NCBI GenBank assembly: GCA_013398955.1 | Contig: VWPU01012104.1 | Span: 62,001-126,000, forward strand | Direction: 5' to 3' | Source of the DNA: Callaeas wilsoni | Taxonomy: Eukaryota > Chordata > Aves > Passeriformes > Callaeidae | DNA: 64,000 nt | Part shown: piece after piece, positions 40,401 to 52,600 of the stretch | How positions within the stretch are numbered: position 1 is the first letter of the stretch | Layout of the letters: each line of letters begins with the position of its first letter | Translations under genes and position numbers: made by a program | The notes under the pieces: model-generated | Database searches by the model: none | Told to the model about the DNA's origin: nothing | What the model saw: the letters and a program-made list of their open reading frames with translations, nothing else

Positions 40401-42130
40401 GGGCTTTAGCTTGCTATTGAAGGTGAAACCCAATCTGCAGTAGCCTAATTTCACTGAAATAAAAACAAGATTTTATGGTTAAAAATCCCATTGGAGATAC
40501 CTCCGCAAATTTGTTTTGTGAAACAAATAATTAAACAAAAGTATAATTTCGCTTCAGGGTATTGTGAAGACAAGGGATTAATATTTGTAAATGTCTCCAT
40601 GAAATTCAGTCAGGTTACAGGACTGTATTTCACCACAAAGCAAGGCCAGAATAATTAGAGGTTCATGAAACAAACACAGCTATTCATAGCAGGGGGAAGC
40701 AACTTTTTCTGAACCTGTTCCAGGATGAAGTGTGACAGTGCCCAGCTGCTGGAGCACAGAGGAAGGGTCCCTGCACACACCATCTCCAGAAGTGCAGGAC
40801 TGAGTCTGGGGCTGTGAGTTCTGCTGAGGGCAGGTTATTGAGCTAAGGCTCAGCTGGATGTCAGCACAATTAAACTGTCCCCTGACTGGAATTAGCTTGG
40901 AGCCTGGACAAAACCAGCCTGCAAAGCTTGTAAATATACCTTTAGAAAGAGCTCTTCCTGGGGTATCATGCTGTGCAGAGGTTACCGCTTCTCTCCGTCC
41001 CTTCTTCCAGGCCAAAGGGGAATTTCATGTCTGCCAGCAGGTTCCATTAGACCGGCGTTTTCTCCAAGAGGGGCAGCTTTTCTTCCAGAAGCAGGTGTTG
41101 TTAGTTCAAGGACAGCATGCAGAAAACCAGTCATGCACATAACCAAAATTTTTATGTCAACAATGGCAACCAAAAAAGCCATTTAAAAAAAACTCTCAAA
41201 CATCTTCTTCTCTGTCGCTTTTCCCCAAACAACACACACTGAAAAATATCAGAGCTTAGCACTGAGGATTTCAACCTGTGAGATCTTAGTTTCATAAATT
41301 CTAAAGAAAGGAGGAGAATGGACAAAGGGAACAGAGGTGTCAGGAAAGGTACCAAGGAAAGAAAAATAATTTACTTGATTACAGATTTTTCAATTATTTA
41401 CAACTTCACTGGAAAACAATAGACCTTTTGGCTTGTGACCTCCTGCTTACTGCTGTTTGCTGTGATAAGTTCAAGTGAAATGATGGCGACTTTTGCTTAA
41501 AAGAATTTGTAATATTAATGGAACATCATTTCTCTAGCAAAGGTTTTATATATTGGAAGAGTCTTTTTAGTTAAAAAATAACCTGTGCATCAGGCAAATC
41601 GGGCAGAGAGTCTGTCTGTTCTTCACTGACACACATGAGATATTAGTGGGCTGTAGAGGGGTACATCAGGCTTTACACTCAGCTGCAGGATATCCTAAAC
41701 AACCTTAATCAGAGATTACCCCAGACTCCTTTTGCAGAACAGGTAACTGGACTTGTTCAGATTTTTAATAATCTTCATTGTGGCTATGCATCTCTTTGTG
41801 CCTAGGAAGCACCCATAGCCAGCTTAAAGCATCAGGGTTCATTGGGGGAATCTCCTTGATAGACAAACCCACTACAAAGGGGAGGATTGAAAAAGATCTT
41901 TGTAATTCAACAGGAATAAATCTAGTTCAGTTCCCTGAAAATGACAAAGACAGGCACTGCCATGAGGTCAGGCAACCCTGAAGCTTAGACAATTTTCCTT
42001 TTCAAATTTTGTGGGTTGGCTCTACTTACTTATGAGACTGAATTGCTAATAAAATTAATTAGAAGCATCATAAGTTGATCTTCCCAAGAGTATTTCTACT
42101 TGAAGCAGTCATTTATTATTCTGACTAGGA

Positions 42131-42153
42131 TTGTCTGTCTTTTCTATTTATAG
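42131..42153 (+). promoter_or_regulatory. HHAT: HHAT terminal-exon splice acceptor
   Basis: TTGTCTGTCTTTTCTATTTATAG is a pyrimidine-rich tract with no internal AG before the terminal TAG. A plausible branch-point CTGAC lies just upstream at 42121-42125. It fits the phase-1 reading of the exon that follows. Confidence 0.85.
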
Positions 42154-42245
42154 GCTGGCCATGGGCGACACTGACTGTTCTTGGGTTCCTGTACTGCTAT
42201 TCTCATGTTGGAATTGAATGGGAGGAGAAGTATGCTGCGCATTAG
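42154..42245 (+). CDS. HHAT: HHAT terminal coding exon (Hedgehog acyltransferase C-terminus)
   Basis: HHAT is a multi-pass ER membrane O-acyltransferase (MBOAT family) that attaches palmitate to the N-terminus of Hedgehog ligands. Only its last coding exon is visible. A pyrimidine-rich tract ending in TAG (42131-42153) is a good acceptor. The exon opens in phase 1, with GC completing a split glycine codon, then reads [20 protein letters not shown], then EWEEKYAAH and a TAG stop at 42243-42245. This closely matches the human C-terminus as I recall it ([22 protein letters not shown]), which is the final membrane segment. The last nine residues differ from mammals (human ends near AWAQTYATD), as expected for a weakly constrained tail. 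The exon is about 30 codons long, too short and without a start codon to show up as an ORF. The convergent KCNH1 gene downstream supports the call. The penultimate exon must lie outside the window, because no YWNRIF-like or WHGG-like coding piece was found upstream. Confidence 0.93.
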
Positions 42246-44353
42246 GAATGATGCAAACAATTATTCTTAAGGCAGTTTGATGATTTTTCTACACTGGATA
42301 TTTTATCTGCACAAGAGTGAGCCCAGACCAAGTCTTCAGTCCATGTATTAAACCCAAAAGCTCATTTAATTGATTCTGGATTGCAAATGCAGGAATTGAA
42401 CTGCAGAAACATTGATGGGCTGCAGGCAGGGGTGGGAAGAAATTATGAAGCATTTTGAATTGTTATATTGTTTTACAAATATCTCTGTGACTCTGTGTAC
42501 ATTAGAAGTGTTCATCTCAGAACAGGTATTTTATATATGTCGAGGATTGTTTTCATGTTTTGCTGCCTATTTTGAGATATTGAAGAAAAAAAAATTTCCA
42601 TCTTGGAGAATTCAAAAAGCCCAATCTCTCACAGATGGTGTCCAGGGGCATGTAGGGCTGTGCCCTGCACTTACACTACTCCATGAAGGGCATGATGCTC
42701 ATGAGTTCTTCTTGATTGCTTTCTGATACAAGCTAGAACATTTTGTATTCTCACTGACTGGAGTAGTTCTGCCTTAAGCTACTTTTCAACCTACTGTAGC
42801 AAAGCCCGCTTTTTCTTTCTAATGTCTTCACTTAAAATTTCGCCCTTAAAATAACACCATTTTGGTAACCTTAGGAATGGTTTTGCTTCTTTAAAAAGAG
42901 AGAGTAGGGAGGCAGATCTTTTCTTAAGGAACAGCTTTCCTTTTTAATCAAATATGCTCTTAAAGCTCCTTGGGCTTTAAGTGCTCTCTGCCTTATCTTA
43001 TCCTAAAGCATTAAATACTACCATTATTTTGGGGCTAATACCATCTTTAGACTGTTCAGTCTGCCTCTTGTATTGTTCTGTTACAAAAGGAGATATCCCC
43101 AGTCTAGGTGAATGGTAAATCTGTTCAGTCAGCTTCATTCTCTGGTGTCCAAGTAATCAGCTCCTGCAATATATTGCAGACACTCTAGGAGGAACTTTTT
43201 AAGACCTTTAGAAAAAACCAGAATGATCCAATACAGTGGCACCAAGTTAGCTGGAGCTCTATGTCCTTTGCCCAAAGCCAGACCTGTTACAGCAGCATCT
43301 TTGCCCAAAGATTGTGCTGTCCAGAGCTGGGAAGGTCATGCCTGCAGGTGTCCAGGTTGCAGGAGTGCTTCAGCACTCGCTGTTTTCTGAGGGAAGAGGA
43401 GACCCTTCCCCTGTCTGCTACTATGGGTGTCTCCTACACTGTTCTGTTTTAAACTGATAATGAAGAGCAGCCAGAAGACCTTTAGTCTTTCTAAAGTTAG
43501 ATATTCCCCCTAGGCATGGTCAAAAGGCCACAAGTTCTGGAGTGGACTTCTTCCAAAAGCAGCTTCCTCCACCCAAAGCATGTCAAAACTTGTTCCATGC
43601 CCTTGGCAGACATTTCAGCCTGTTGGGAATTAGTATTCTACTGTCCATCACTCCTGCAGCTTCAGCCAAGTCTGATATAACTTATCCCTTCAACAAGAAA
43701 TTCAGTTCCTCAGACAGGCTTCTGCTTATTGCCTGCATTTCTGATGTCTCTGCTGCTCAGAACTATGGCAGCCTTCTTGTTACCCTCCATTTATTCCTGA
43801 AGAAATAAGGGCAGAGGCTTCAGCTCTCTATCCATCCAAAGAAAAGCCCATCTCTTGCTGTTTCAAAGCACAAGCTCCAGCCTTTTATGTTAAGAGTCAC
43901 CCAGCTCCCCTGCCATAAGAATGCCATGATTTCCCCTGGAAGCCATTTCTAGGAGACACCTTGGCCTGTTGAAAATAACTTACCTTGAATGCTGCCTGGT
44001 CAGAGACACGGCCCTTCTGACTGACGGGATGATGATTGCAGGGATTCTCTCAGCCACACAATATATGGCTCTAAGCCCCTGAATTTAGTACAGGGAGCTG
44101 AGATTGGCCTCCATTTTGGGGCAGCACTGAGCTAAGGGCAAGAACTTTCTCAAACTTTGCTCAGACTTTGTAATTAAGTGGAATTAGCATTAGAGCAAAA
44201 AGTCATGAATCTGTTCTTCAGTCTTATCGATTACCATTATTACATGAATCGAGGTGCTACTGAGTGATAGGATTCCAATTTGTATGCAAGCAGAACTTCC
44301 GGCTCCAACATGGAAATGACCCTGAAGGTCATATAGAGCATGCTTATTTCTGA

Positions 44354-44359
44354 AATAAA
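44354..44359 (+). terminator. HHAT: Alternative HHAT poly(A) signal
   Basis: AATAAA about 2.1 kb after the HHAT stop, followed by TTGTTTTCTATTTTTTTTC, a U-rich downstream region. It could act with or instead of the stronger signal 74 bases later. Confidence 0.4.
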
Positions 44360-44427
44360 ATTGTTTTCTATTTTTTTTCAGTGCTTTATATATCTTCCAT
44401 AATTTTGTATCTTTTTCTGTTTCTATA

Positions 44428-44433
44428 AATAAA
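44428..44433 (+). terminator. HHAT: Probable HHAT poly(A) signal
   Basis: AATAAA in the context CTATAAATAAAGC is followed 15-40 bases later by GT-rich sequence (TGTTGGC, then CTGTGTTTTGG), the expected downstream element. A T-rich upstream region (44361-44423) completes a textbook polyadenylation site, with cleavage expected near 44445-44455. Confidence 0.6.
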
Positions 44434-45330
44434 GCTAAAATGGACTGTTGGCTTGAGAACTGTGTTTTGGAAAACTACAGCCTTGTGTAAGAAAAATAAG
44501 TGCTCCACTGTTGTGGAGAAACACTACTACACACTGGAAGCCTGCAGGATGGGTGCAACACAGACTGGTCACTTTTATCCCTGTTGTGCACTGCATGGAA
44601 CATGCATTCACTAATGGTGTGAGTTTAAAAAGCAAATCAACCTTTTGTAGCTTGGTTAAGGAGAGACTTCAGTGTGTGCAGCTTCTGAGAGCAGCATGCA
44701 CATAAAATGATGCTTCCCACTCACAAAGTTCCTTCTTAGACCTGCTTATACAGCTGCTGTCAGCACGGGGCACGTTCAGTCAGACAACACACGGCTCTAA
44801 GCCTGAATCACTTGAAACTTGCTATTCACTTACACCTTCAGCTTGGAGACACATTCCTCAGCATGGCCTGAGAAGTGACTCTTCATGTGGCACCTGATGT
44901 CATTGTGTGGTAGCCCAAAGTGCCATCCTCCAAGCAAGGCCTCTGTGACAGTCCTAGAGAAGTGGGAGTTTGCAGAGACCTGGAAGAGACTGGAGTAGCC
45001 ATGCCACTTGTCAAAGGAAAAAAATAGCTGAGGGGTGTGTGAGAAAGAGACTTCCAAACACTGAGAAAAAGCTAGCTAAGGGGTGTAGGAAACAGGTGAC
45101 AGACATGATCAAAGTAAGACACTGGCCATTTTGAACCAAAGGGGAGCACTTCTAGCTGGGGTGAGGGGAACAGCAGACACTGACTACTACTGCTGCGAGA
45201 CCCTAAAAGTCACGAAAGTGCAATGACCAAAAAAACTCCCCAAGGTGGTGGCTCTAAAAACAAGTTGGACAGCTACATGATGGCTATTGACAACAGCAGT
45301 TCACAAGTGATTTTGAAAAGCTATCTAAGT

Positions 45331-45608
45331 GACTAGCAAGCATAGCACATAGTGATATATGCCTTTAATGGTCACCACAAAGCCGGAATAGTCAATGTGA
45401 CACATTAAGATGGTTTGTTCATTAAAAACCGAAATTAAGATATGCGTTGTCCCTGAAAAGAACGGATTGCATACATAAGCGCGAGCCGTTGGTGGAGCGG
45501 TGACTCCCCGGCCGCGCAGCACTGTTTTATTTGCTGTCACTTGCTTAATAAACTAATTCGATCTAATCAACTTTGCCTCCACCAATTATTTGAGGCTAAC
45601 TTATAACA
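45331..45608 (+). mobile_element. Probable solo LTR of an endogenous retrovirus (5' edge uncertain)
   Basis: A TATA-like ATACATAAG at 45471-45479 is followed by a CpG-rich stretch (GCGCGAGCC ... CCCGGCCGCGCAG, 45479-45518), an AATAAA at 45547-45552 and a U5-like tail ending in TTATAACA at 45608. This order (TATA, GC-rich leader, AATAAA, terminal CA) is that of a retroviral LTR, and the sequence resembles bird LTRs I know. No primer-binding site or coding remnant follows, so it would be a solo copy. I chose the TG at 45331 as a provisional 5' limit; the element may start as far up as about 45085. No target duplication was found. Confidence 0.55.
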
Positions 45609-45735
45609 GTCAAGTCTCCTGCACACACACACAAACACATCCTTGCTCTGGCCCTTCCTTGGCTAACAGAGCCATTGTTATTACTGGGTAAGATTATACT
45701 ACGTGGCTCGCTCTTTAATTCTGCATTGATTAGAG

Positions 45736-45757
45736 GGTGAGCAAAGCTTTGCTCACC
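45736..45757. repeat. Perfect 22-bp palindrome, no spacer
   Basis: GGTGAGCAAAG is followed at once by its exact reverse complement CTTTGCTCACC, centred on a HindIII-type AAGCTT. All 11 pairs match; the flanking pair is G/T and the next fails. It lies 128 bases beyond the LTR-like block. Confidence 0.9.
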
Positions 45758-48700
45758 TATCTCTTTCACATCTGAGAGCTAAAAGCAGATTAGTTGGAAT
45801 AGCCAGCTTACCACAGGTCAGAAGAAAAACAGCTTAACTGTGAAAACCTGCAGCAATTTTGTTATTAGTCACAGCAATAGCGCAGGGCCTGTCCTTTCTC
45901 TTGCACACCCACTTAATTTCCTTCGTCACCACTAACCCTTGAGCTGGTCACAGTTTGCACTTGCTGAGGGAGGAGCCTTTTCTCTCTCTGGCTTGGCAGC
46001 AGGATTGTCCTCAAGAGCTGTGAAGAGCTAGGAGATTGCTACGCATGGTCTGTCACAACTTCTCACAGTGCTTTATAGTTCCCCCCCTTCCACAAGTAGT
46101 GCAGCTCATTATTGCTTTCCAAAATAACTCCCAGCACACAGCCACTTTTTAGTCAAGGCATATATTTTAATCCAGCAGGGACAGCTGAAATACTGCTCAA
46201 TGCAAAGCCTGTGCGAAGAATGCTGTGCCTGTTACACCTTTGAGGAAGAGGGGAAATGTGCATTACAATAGATCATTTCTTGTATTATGGGACCTCTGAG
46301 AGTGACCCTCTCTGGTGAGTCCCCATGGATGCCCAGGGGTGTTCTGTGCACATGCACTGAATTCAACAGTCCAACCACGAGCTGCTTGTGGAGCGGCTTC
46401 TCCGGTAGTTGCATGAAAAAGGAAGAAAAAATGAAGACAACTTTGGTGTTTTTTAATTTTCTTCTTCATGCAAATACAATCACATCCATCACAGATCCTG
46501 CCAGAGCATCTGAGAATGAGTCCCAGCTGCCTGTGGCACCAGTCACCTACACCCAGCCTATAGATGGACAATGTGGCTCAGACATCCCCAGCCTAGGGGA
46601 CAAGCACTGGCAGCTCCAAGCTTGAGAGGCTTTCAGAGATGCCACCAATGCCCAGGAGGACAGGAAAAGGAAAATTCTAATGGATATGACACACTTTAGA
46701 CACTGCACGAGAGACGGAGCTGAAGGGTGCCCAGGCTCAACTTTGAGGCAGCCTCGGCACTGCTCCCTTTAGCTCCCACAAGCTTTAGCAACGTAAGTGA
46801 ACTGCTCCAAGAGGAAAAAGGTGTGTGCACTCTGTACCCAGTAGAGATAATATCAGGATTAAAACTGTGTTCAAAAATCTGCTCATTCCTTATGCTGGGA
46901 ATCACAAAGATCTGGGTGAGAACAAGTTACGCTAACATCAGGATCTAACAGGCAAATTTTGACCACAAACTAGGCTGCACCACCTTTCTTAATATCCAGG
47001 GGCAGCTCAATGTGTAAATAGCCTTAGGTAGCTGCATATCAGCACCTTTCAGGAATAGAACAAATTAAATGGGCTACCTGTGGCCTGTGCCTCCCCCAGC
47101 AATGGTCAGCCTGCAGGTAACAGAAATGCATTCTGTCCACAGGGATTTAAGAAAAGCTTTAAAAATGGTTGGGTAGCTGAAGTGAATCATTGCAGACAGG
47201 TGCATCAGCCAGCCACTGAAAAATTAAAGTTTACTGAACAAGTAGCACAGAAATATAACTTCAGTTATGACCTGTGACATTTAAATTGTATTGGCACTCC
47301 CTCTAGAGCTGATCTTTCTTGACAAAATGAATTAATTTTTATGGACCATAGCATCTTCATCCCTGCACTAGTGCATTTGAATTTCCAAAATTAGGTGGCA
47401 AAAATAGAAGAACTGGAAATGATACCAGAAAACCAGAAACAGCTACACTGTTCATAAATTAATTAAAAGGCAAGTCAGAGAGAAAATTAAGATCCAGTTG
47501 ATTTTTTTTTCAGACTACTGCTGGAAGGGTTAAGGTTGCTTTAGGGGCTCAGGTATGTGTAAGGATTACTTTATAGTAAGCCACAATTCAGAGATAAAAA
47601 TAAGCATTTATGAGACAGTTCTTGAAGTGATGGTACTGTTAATTTATAGTTATGTGGTTTTTTACTCTTGTGGTAATAGTTTTGTGCTGAAGTGGTAATT
47701 CATGATGAAATTACAGGCTGATAACTTGCATTTGGTCATATACTTGCTCCAGGCCACTTCAGTGACCGCTCCACTGCCTTTCCCCAGCTCTTGGCATTCT
47801 GTCTCAAGGCTACTCTTGGATCCAGCTCTCTTGACCCATACTTCGCACACCACTGCTGGTGCCATCTGCCCAACATTCACTGAGGTTATTCTTCTCAGAG
47901 TTCCTCAATTTGATCAAATCCTCCCAAACATCACTTGGTAAAAATAAGAGACCTACAAAGGGTCTGAAGACATCCTGCTTGCCTTGTACAGTTATGCCAA
48001 TAACCACTGACACCATGAACAACTGCAAGTTGGGTATGAGGCTTGGCATAGGTGTAAGGCTTTAAAAAGCATGATAGCCATTCAAAATAAAATAGCACAC
48101 TGCTTTTGGAGTACTTGGGGGCTCTGAACTTGGGGGCTGTTATTTCATGCTGGTTGAGGAAACTTCTATTTTAAGAAAAATTGCATTTTCATAATAACAA
48201 TGTTTCCAGGCTAAATCTTTAAAACTTTAAGGCTGCTGGCAGTAACATGAGGGCACCCTCTGACACTGGTGGAGACAACTGAGGCAAGGTAAAGTTTCTC
48301 ACAGCTCCTTCCAGCAGGCACATGATGACTCAGGGAGCTACAGACCTTAAGAACCTCCAGCCAAAGGAGCCTCCTGGGCATTCAGTCCCATTTGCCCTTG
48401 TGCCAGTGCTGTGCTGCCCTTTCCTGCTCCCTCCCTAATGTCTGCCTCCTTGGCGAGGGCAACCTACAAACCCACCCTCTCGCACTTCATTTTCCAAGGC
48501 TTTCCTCGGATGCTTACCTGAGACACAGACAGGTTTCCTCTATAAAAGATTTCCCTGGGCAAAGGAAATGCAGCAGATTCCAGCCACAATGACAGGTATG
48601 CAGGACTGTACTTCGGCTACATTATATGCTGCTTCCATTTGCTGCCACGACCTTAGACTCTTCTCCCTGGTCTACACTGGGGTCAGAGCAACCAGTCTGC

Positions 48701-51700
48701 AGCCTTTCAGCACACTTGGCCATACCTGCTCTATTTACTGCTCGCAAATGAGAGGCGCCCATTCCCGTTTTACAGAGCTATTTACAATTTGTGTTGGCAG
48801 AATTGTAATTTCATGCAGTATTTCATGCACAGTTCCTGTACACTTTCCTAAAGGATGCTTTTTCCAATTTAGCTTTCAGCTGAACAGCTTTACGTTATAT
48901 TTTTGTCTCTCCACTCCTCCACTAGCCAGGTTCAACATGGTTGCATGCACAGTGTTATCATTCTAAAGGAAAACAAAAATAAATACTTTATTTTGACTTA
49001 GGGCTCCATACGGATTATCTTAGCTTTCTTTCCAGTCCTCATGCTGAGAGTGTTCAATACATTTTCCTGTTATCGTTAGTTCTTCTAAAATACCTTCTGC
49101 TTAACCGTAAAACTCACCAAAAAAGATTGCTGGAGAGCTTTGAAAGCAATCTGTCTCTCCTCTCTAAGCCCTGCTTGCAGGGAGCCATTTCTTGTTGAGC
49201 TGTCTTGGTCCCATTGCTGAACACACAGTAGCTCCCAGGCTTAATAGTGCACTCCCTGTGCTACTGCTGCTTAGCATTTCCCCCCAGTGGCAGCCCCTGA
49301 TGAAGAAGAGGCCATAACCTTCCTTTTACAGAAAATCCACACATGTAATAGATACTCCAGCAGAGTTTCTTTCTCCCCCTGGTTGTGTAAACAGGGAGAT
49401 TGGGAACATGGAAGGAAATTCCCATGCAAAAGCACAACCTCCTCAGATTTGCACACACAAACTGCAGTGACATTTGCAGGGGCTCTGTGTCCCCCCAGGT
49501 AGAAATTAACAACAAAGTCCATATTTCCCCTCATTCCTCATCCACCTGAACAGCAACATGTTCAAGAAAAACTCTACAAGTGAGCAAAGCTTAAAAACAA
49601 CCAAAACCTCTTCAAGGTTTCTCAGACACTCCTGCCTCCATAAGTACTTAAAGTTGGGCTGCAGGGAGAAAGTTTCAGAATTGGTAACAATGGATGGAGC
49701 TGCCAAAGTTAAGCTTGTTTTAAACCTACACCTGTGCCACAGGGCAGCTTAAATTTGATTTTGGCTGTGCTACGTAAGGACTTGAACTTAATTAGGAAAG
49801 GGTGAGCAGGAATGGAAAAGGAAAGGAAAAAAAGGCAAAAAGACAAGACTTGAGCACATGTATTTTACAGATACAGCTGTGCACAAGCATCTTGGTATCT
49901 ACTTCCAACAGACTTCAGGAGTGCACTTTCTGTAATGCCTTCCTTGGATTTCTCACAGGTTTTTACTCATCCTGTCTTTCAAGAACAGGACAGGTTAGTT
50001 CCCCCAGCTGCCACATACCAACAGGGAAGTTGCGCTGAATTAGAGCAAAAGAAGCACAGACTCAATCTTCTAGGTGAAAAATACTTGTATTGGCTGAGAT
50101 TCTTTATATGTGTGTTGCAATTAAACCCCTGACACCACAGGAAGCAATAAATACCATAGCAACACGGCATCCTTCCCAGCATTTTCTGGTTGGATACACA
50201 GCCTTACTAACCAGCCTAACTCCTGGAGCAGAAGGCAAGCACAGAGAGCAGCTCATCAGCCAAGGTCTCCTCAGCATCAGTGTTGGGGTGCAGCAGCCAC
50301 TTCTCACTGGGTGAGGGGCTTGGTGCTCTCCCCGAGCTTTGGTGGGGTCTCCTGAGCAGTGCCCTGCACCAGGCACACGCTGAACAGCAATAGCTTTGAT
50401 ATTTCCTTAGTGCCGAGGGAGCAAATAAAACCCATTGCTATTGCACACGTGTGAGGGGGAGGGATTTGCTGCAGTTCAGTTCCACTGGCTCTCCCAGCAC
50501 AGAAGAGCTGGTTTATGCTGGTTGTCTTTAGTCCAATGCAAAAAAAGCACCAGAGACAAAGTCCTTCTGACTTTAACACAGATACTAAAATGCACCACAG
50601 GGCAACTAAAGAACCTCCATTAACAAATGCAGAATTTAAAACTGTGTAGGCAGCACTCACCTTCTCACAAGCTGATGCACTGCTGACTGCCTCCGGGAGT
50701 CTCTGCTGCTGCCCCAGGGCCACACACCCAGCCGAGTAAAGACCCCACGTGCCTGGCAGGGGTGCCCAGCAGCTGCACACTAATTCATAACCAAACAGAA
50801 GAACAATACCTGCAGGTATTTCTGAGAAAAATCAGAAGCTGCAGCATACTCCCTGTGCTTTAGAAACCTTCTATCCCTGCTGTGAATGTGCTCCCAGGTG
50901 CAGGGAATGAGGAGCAGGGGCTGGTGCAGGTGTGTCCGAGGCTGCTTACAGCTGCTGGGGCTTCTGCTGCCCAACTGAGCACAGGCTTGATGGGCAGCAT
51001 GAAGAACATGAGCCTTTGCAATGTGGCACGCAAATCTGGGCAAAAAGTGCTGTAGTTAATTACCTTTGGTTTGAAATGCCGTGGGGCTGCTGAGGGGAGA
51101 AAAACTCTGATGGGGAACATTGTGCGGCCAGTGCTAACCCTCTTGCACTCACTGAAGCTTGGAGCACTGCCAGGGAGGCTGCGAAGAATGCAGGAGCAAA
51201 GAAAATAATGAAGAATTCAGAAAATGAGCACAACAGCCTCTAGAGACCTAAAAATAAACCCAGGCAAAAGTACATGCCTTCACTATGGTAATTTTTCCTT
51301 TTCTAGTAAGTATAAGGACACTATAACATCACGCAAAAGAAAGCTGGATTTGCACGCTGGCCAGAGAAACAATGCGAGTGACGAGAGATCCTGTCACACT
51401 ACATATGACAGTGCATGCAGAAATGGTATTAAAAATAGCTCCTCATTGTGCTCCTTGGCTGCTCTCCATGCAGTTCCACCCCAGCTCGGCAGTCTGAAAG
51501 CTTAGGCTTTGTTGCTGTTCTTTAGGAGATGAGATTGACAATCCCATGGAGTGTCTTAATACAGGTGACAGCCACATTCACCAGACCCTTGAGTGAGAGG
51601 ATGGAGAGTGAACCACAAAAACGTCTGCAAAGCTCATGGGGCCCCAGGCTGACATCCTGAAGACTAAAACTTTGTATAAACTTCCAGCGTGGCTTCTGGC

Positions 51701-52440
51701 CTGCAGGAATGACTGCTGACTGTGATCCTGTCACATGTGTCCATCCTGACCTGAAAGGATCTCCCATTCCCATGACCTTTGGTTATTGATTCGTTTGCTG
51801 CTGTAGCCAACAAAATAATATTCATTGCTGCCTGTTGCAGCAGTGTCACTGCCAGGTGACATACTGCCAGGGGCTGTTTAAGTCCATGGTGAGGTCACCT
51901 TCTTCTGCAGCAGATGACAGGACAGCAGAAGGTTCTTGGATCTCTGGTGTCCATGAGTTTTGTAAAAGTTCTCAGATACTGCAGTAGTGAACACAGTCTA
52001 AAGCACAGACCAACTACAGACATGCGTACCCTCAGGACATGGGATGATCATTTCAGACAGGTCACAGCCAGTCCTCTGGGGATCTCTTTTTGCTCAGCAG
52101 ATGCCTGGGCTAGACTGAGGTCCATAGCACAGGACACTGCCTGGGCTGTCAGGATATTCACCTTACAGAGCACCTGAGTTCAGTTCACAGTGAGCCTGGA
52201 AATGTGAATCCCTTTGCACTGATACACAGCAGAAAGAAATCTGAAAAACAACCTGAATCATTTACAACCAAAGCAATAATATCCCACGGCTCCACTGATA
52301 ATACTTGAGATAAAAACCAATAGCAACAAAACTGCTAGCCAGAAGTTCCAGAGGGTAATTTAAAACCACCTTATTGATCTTAAGAGCACATATTCAACAC
52401 AGAGAAAAGCACACCAAAGCAACTGTAATGTATAAAATAG

Positions 52441-52446
52441 TTTATT
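52441..52446 (-). terminator. KCNH1: Probable distal KCNH1 poly(A) signal
   Basis: TTTATT on the plus strand is AATAAA on the minus strand. It is preceded by an AT-rich tract and followed (52425 downward) by a GT-rich run reading GTTGCTTTGGTGTGC, then TTTTCTCTGTGTTG, a strong downstream element. Cleavage is expected near 52425-52430. Confidence 0.6.
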
Positions 52447-52572
52447 ACTATAATAAATAAAATTAAACTTCTTTTTTTACAAATATTATTTGTGCTTGTT
52501 TAAAAATGTTGACTAGGGATATCATTAATGGAGGTGGCTGCATTTGTATCTGAAACATTCCCAGACAGTGCG

Positions 52573-52600
52573 TATACATACATACATACATACACACACT
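52573..52600. repeat. ATAC/AC microsatellite
   Basis: About five copies of ATAC run into ACACAC. It lies in the distal part of the predicted KCNH1 3' UTR. Confidence 0.9.

Larger units (their letters stand above)
21605..42130. other. Intronic stretch, no gene seen
   Basis: Twenty kilobases of mostly unique-looking AT-rich sequence. I recognise no exon, RNA gene or full transposon. Simple A- or T-rich runs occur at 27108-27130, 30049-30060 and about 35983-36011. Candidate regulatory stretches (26315-26400, 29271-29500, 31700-31930) and the hairpin at 37370 are listed separately. Confidence 0.55.
1..42153 (+). other. HHAT: HHAT terminal intron (5' end outside the window)
   Basis: The interval upstream of the HHAT acceptor at 42153 shows no exon that I can recognise on either strand. 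Open frames here are short (usually under 100 codons), lack splice context and match no family I know. I looked specifically for the HHAT segments that should precede the last exon (for example YWNRIF, WRYFDVG, SYWHGG) and did not find them, so the last intron is probably at least 42 kb. This is inference from the absence of exons; a divergent short exon could be missed by eye. Repeats and candidate regulatory stretches inside it are listed separately. Confidence 0.7.
42246..44455 (+). other. HHAT: HHAT 3' UTR (predicted extent)
   Basis: This runs from the base after the HHAT stop to shortly past the AATAAA at 44428. It has no coding signal; the short open frames at 42412, 43261 and 43542 carry no recognisable domain. 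A shorter form could end after the AATAAA at 44354-44359. The extent is inferred from signal position, not from transcript data. Confidence 0.55.
44456..52424. other. HHAT-KCNH1 convergent intergenic region
   Basis: About 8 kb between the predicted 3' ends of two tail-to-tail genes. I recognise no gene. It contains an LTR-like block (45331-45608), a perfect palindrome (45736-45757) and several short open frames. The longest, 158 codons on the minus strand at 50304-50780, has no domain or splice context that I can identify. GC-richer patches at about 48240-48600 and 50200-51150 hold no identifiable element. Confidence 0.55.

Noticed and set aside
50304..50780. 158-codon open frame on the minus strand in the intergenic gap
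   Set aside because: Cys- and Leu-rich low-information translation, no recognisable domain, no splice or promoter context, and overlapping frames on the other strand. Consistent with chance in GC-richer sequence.
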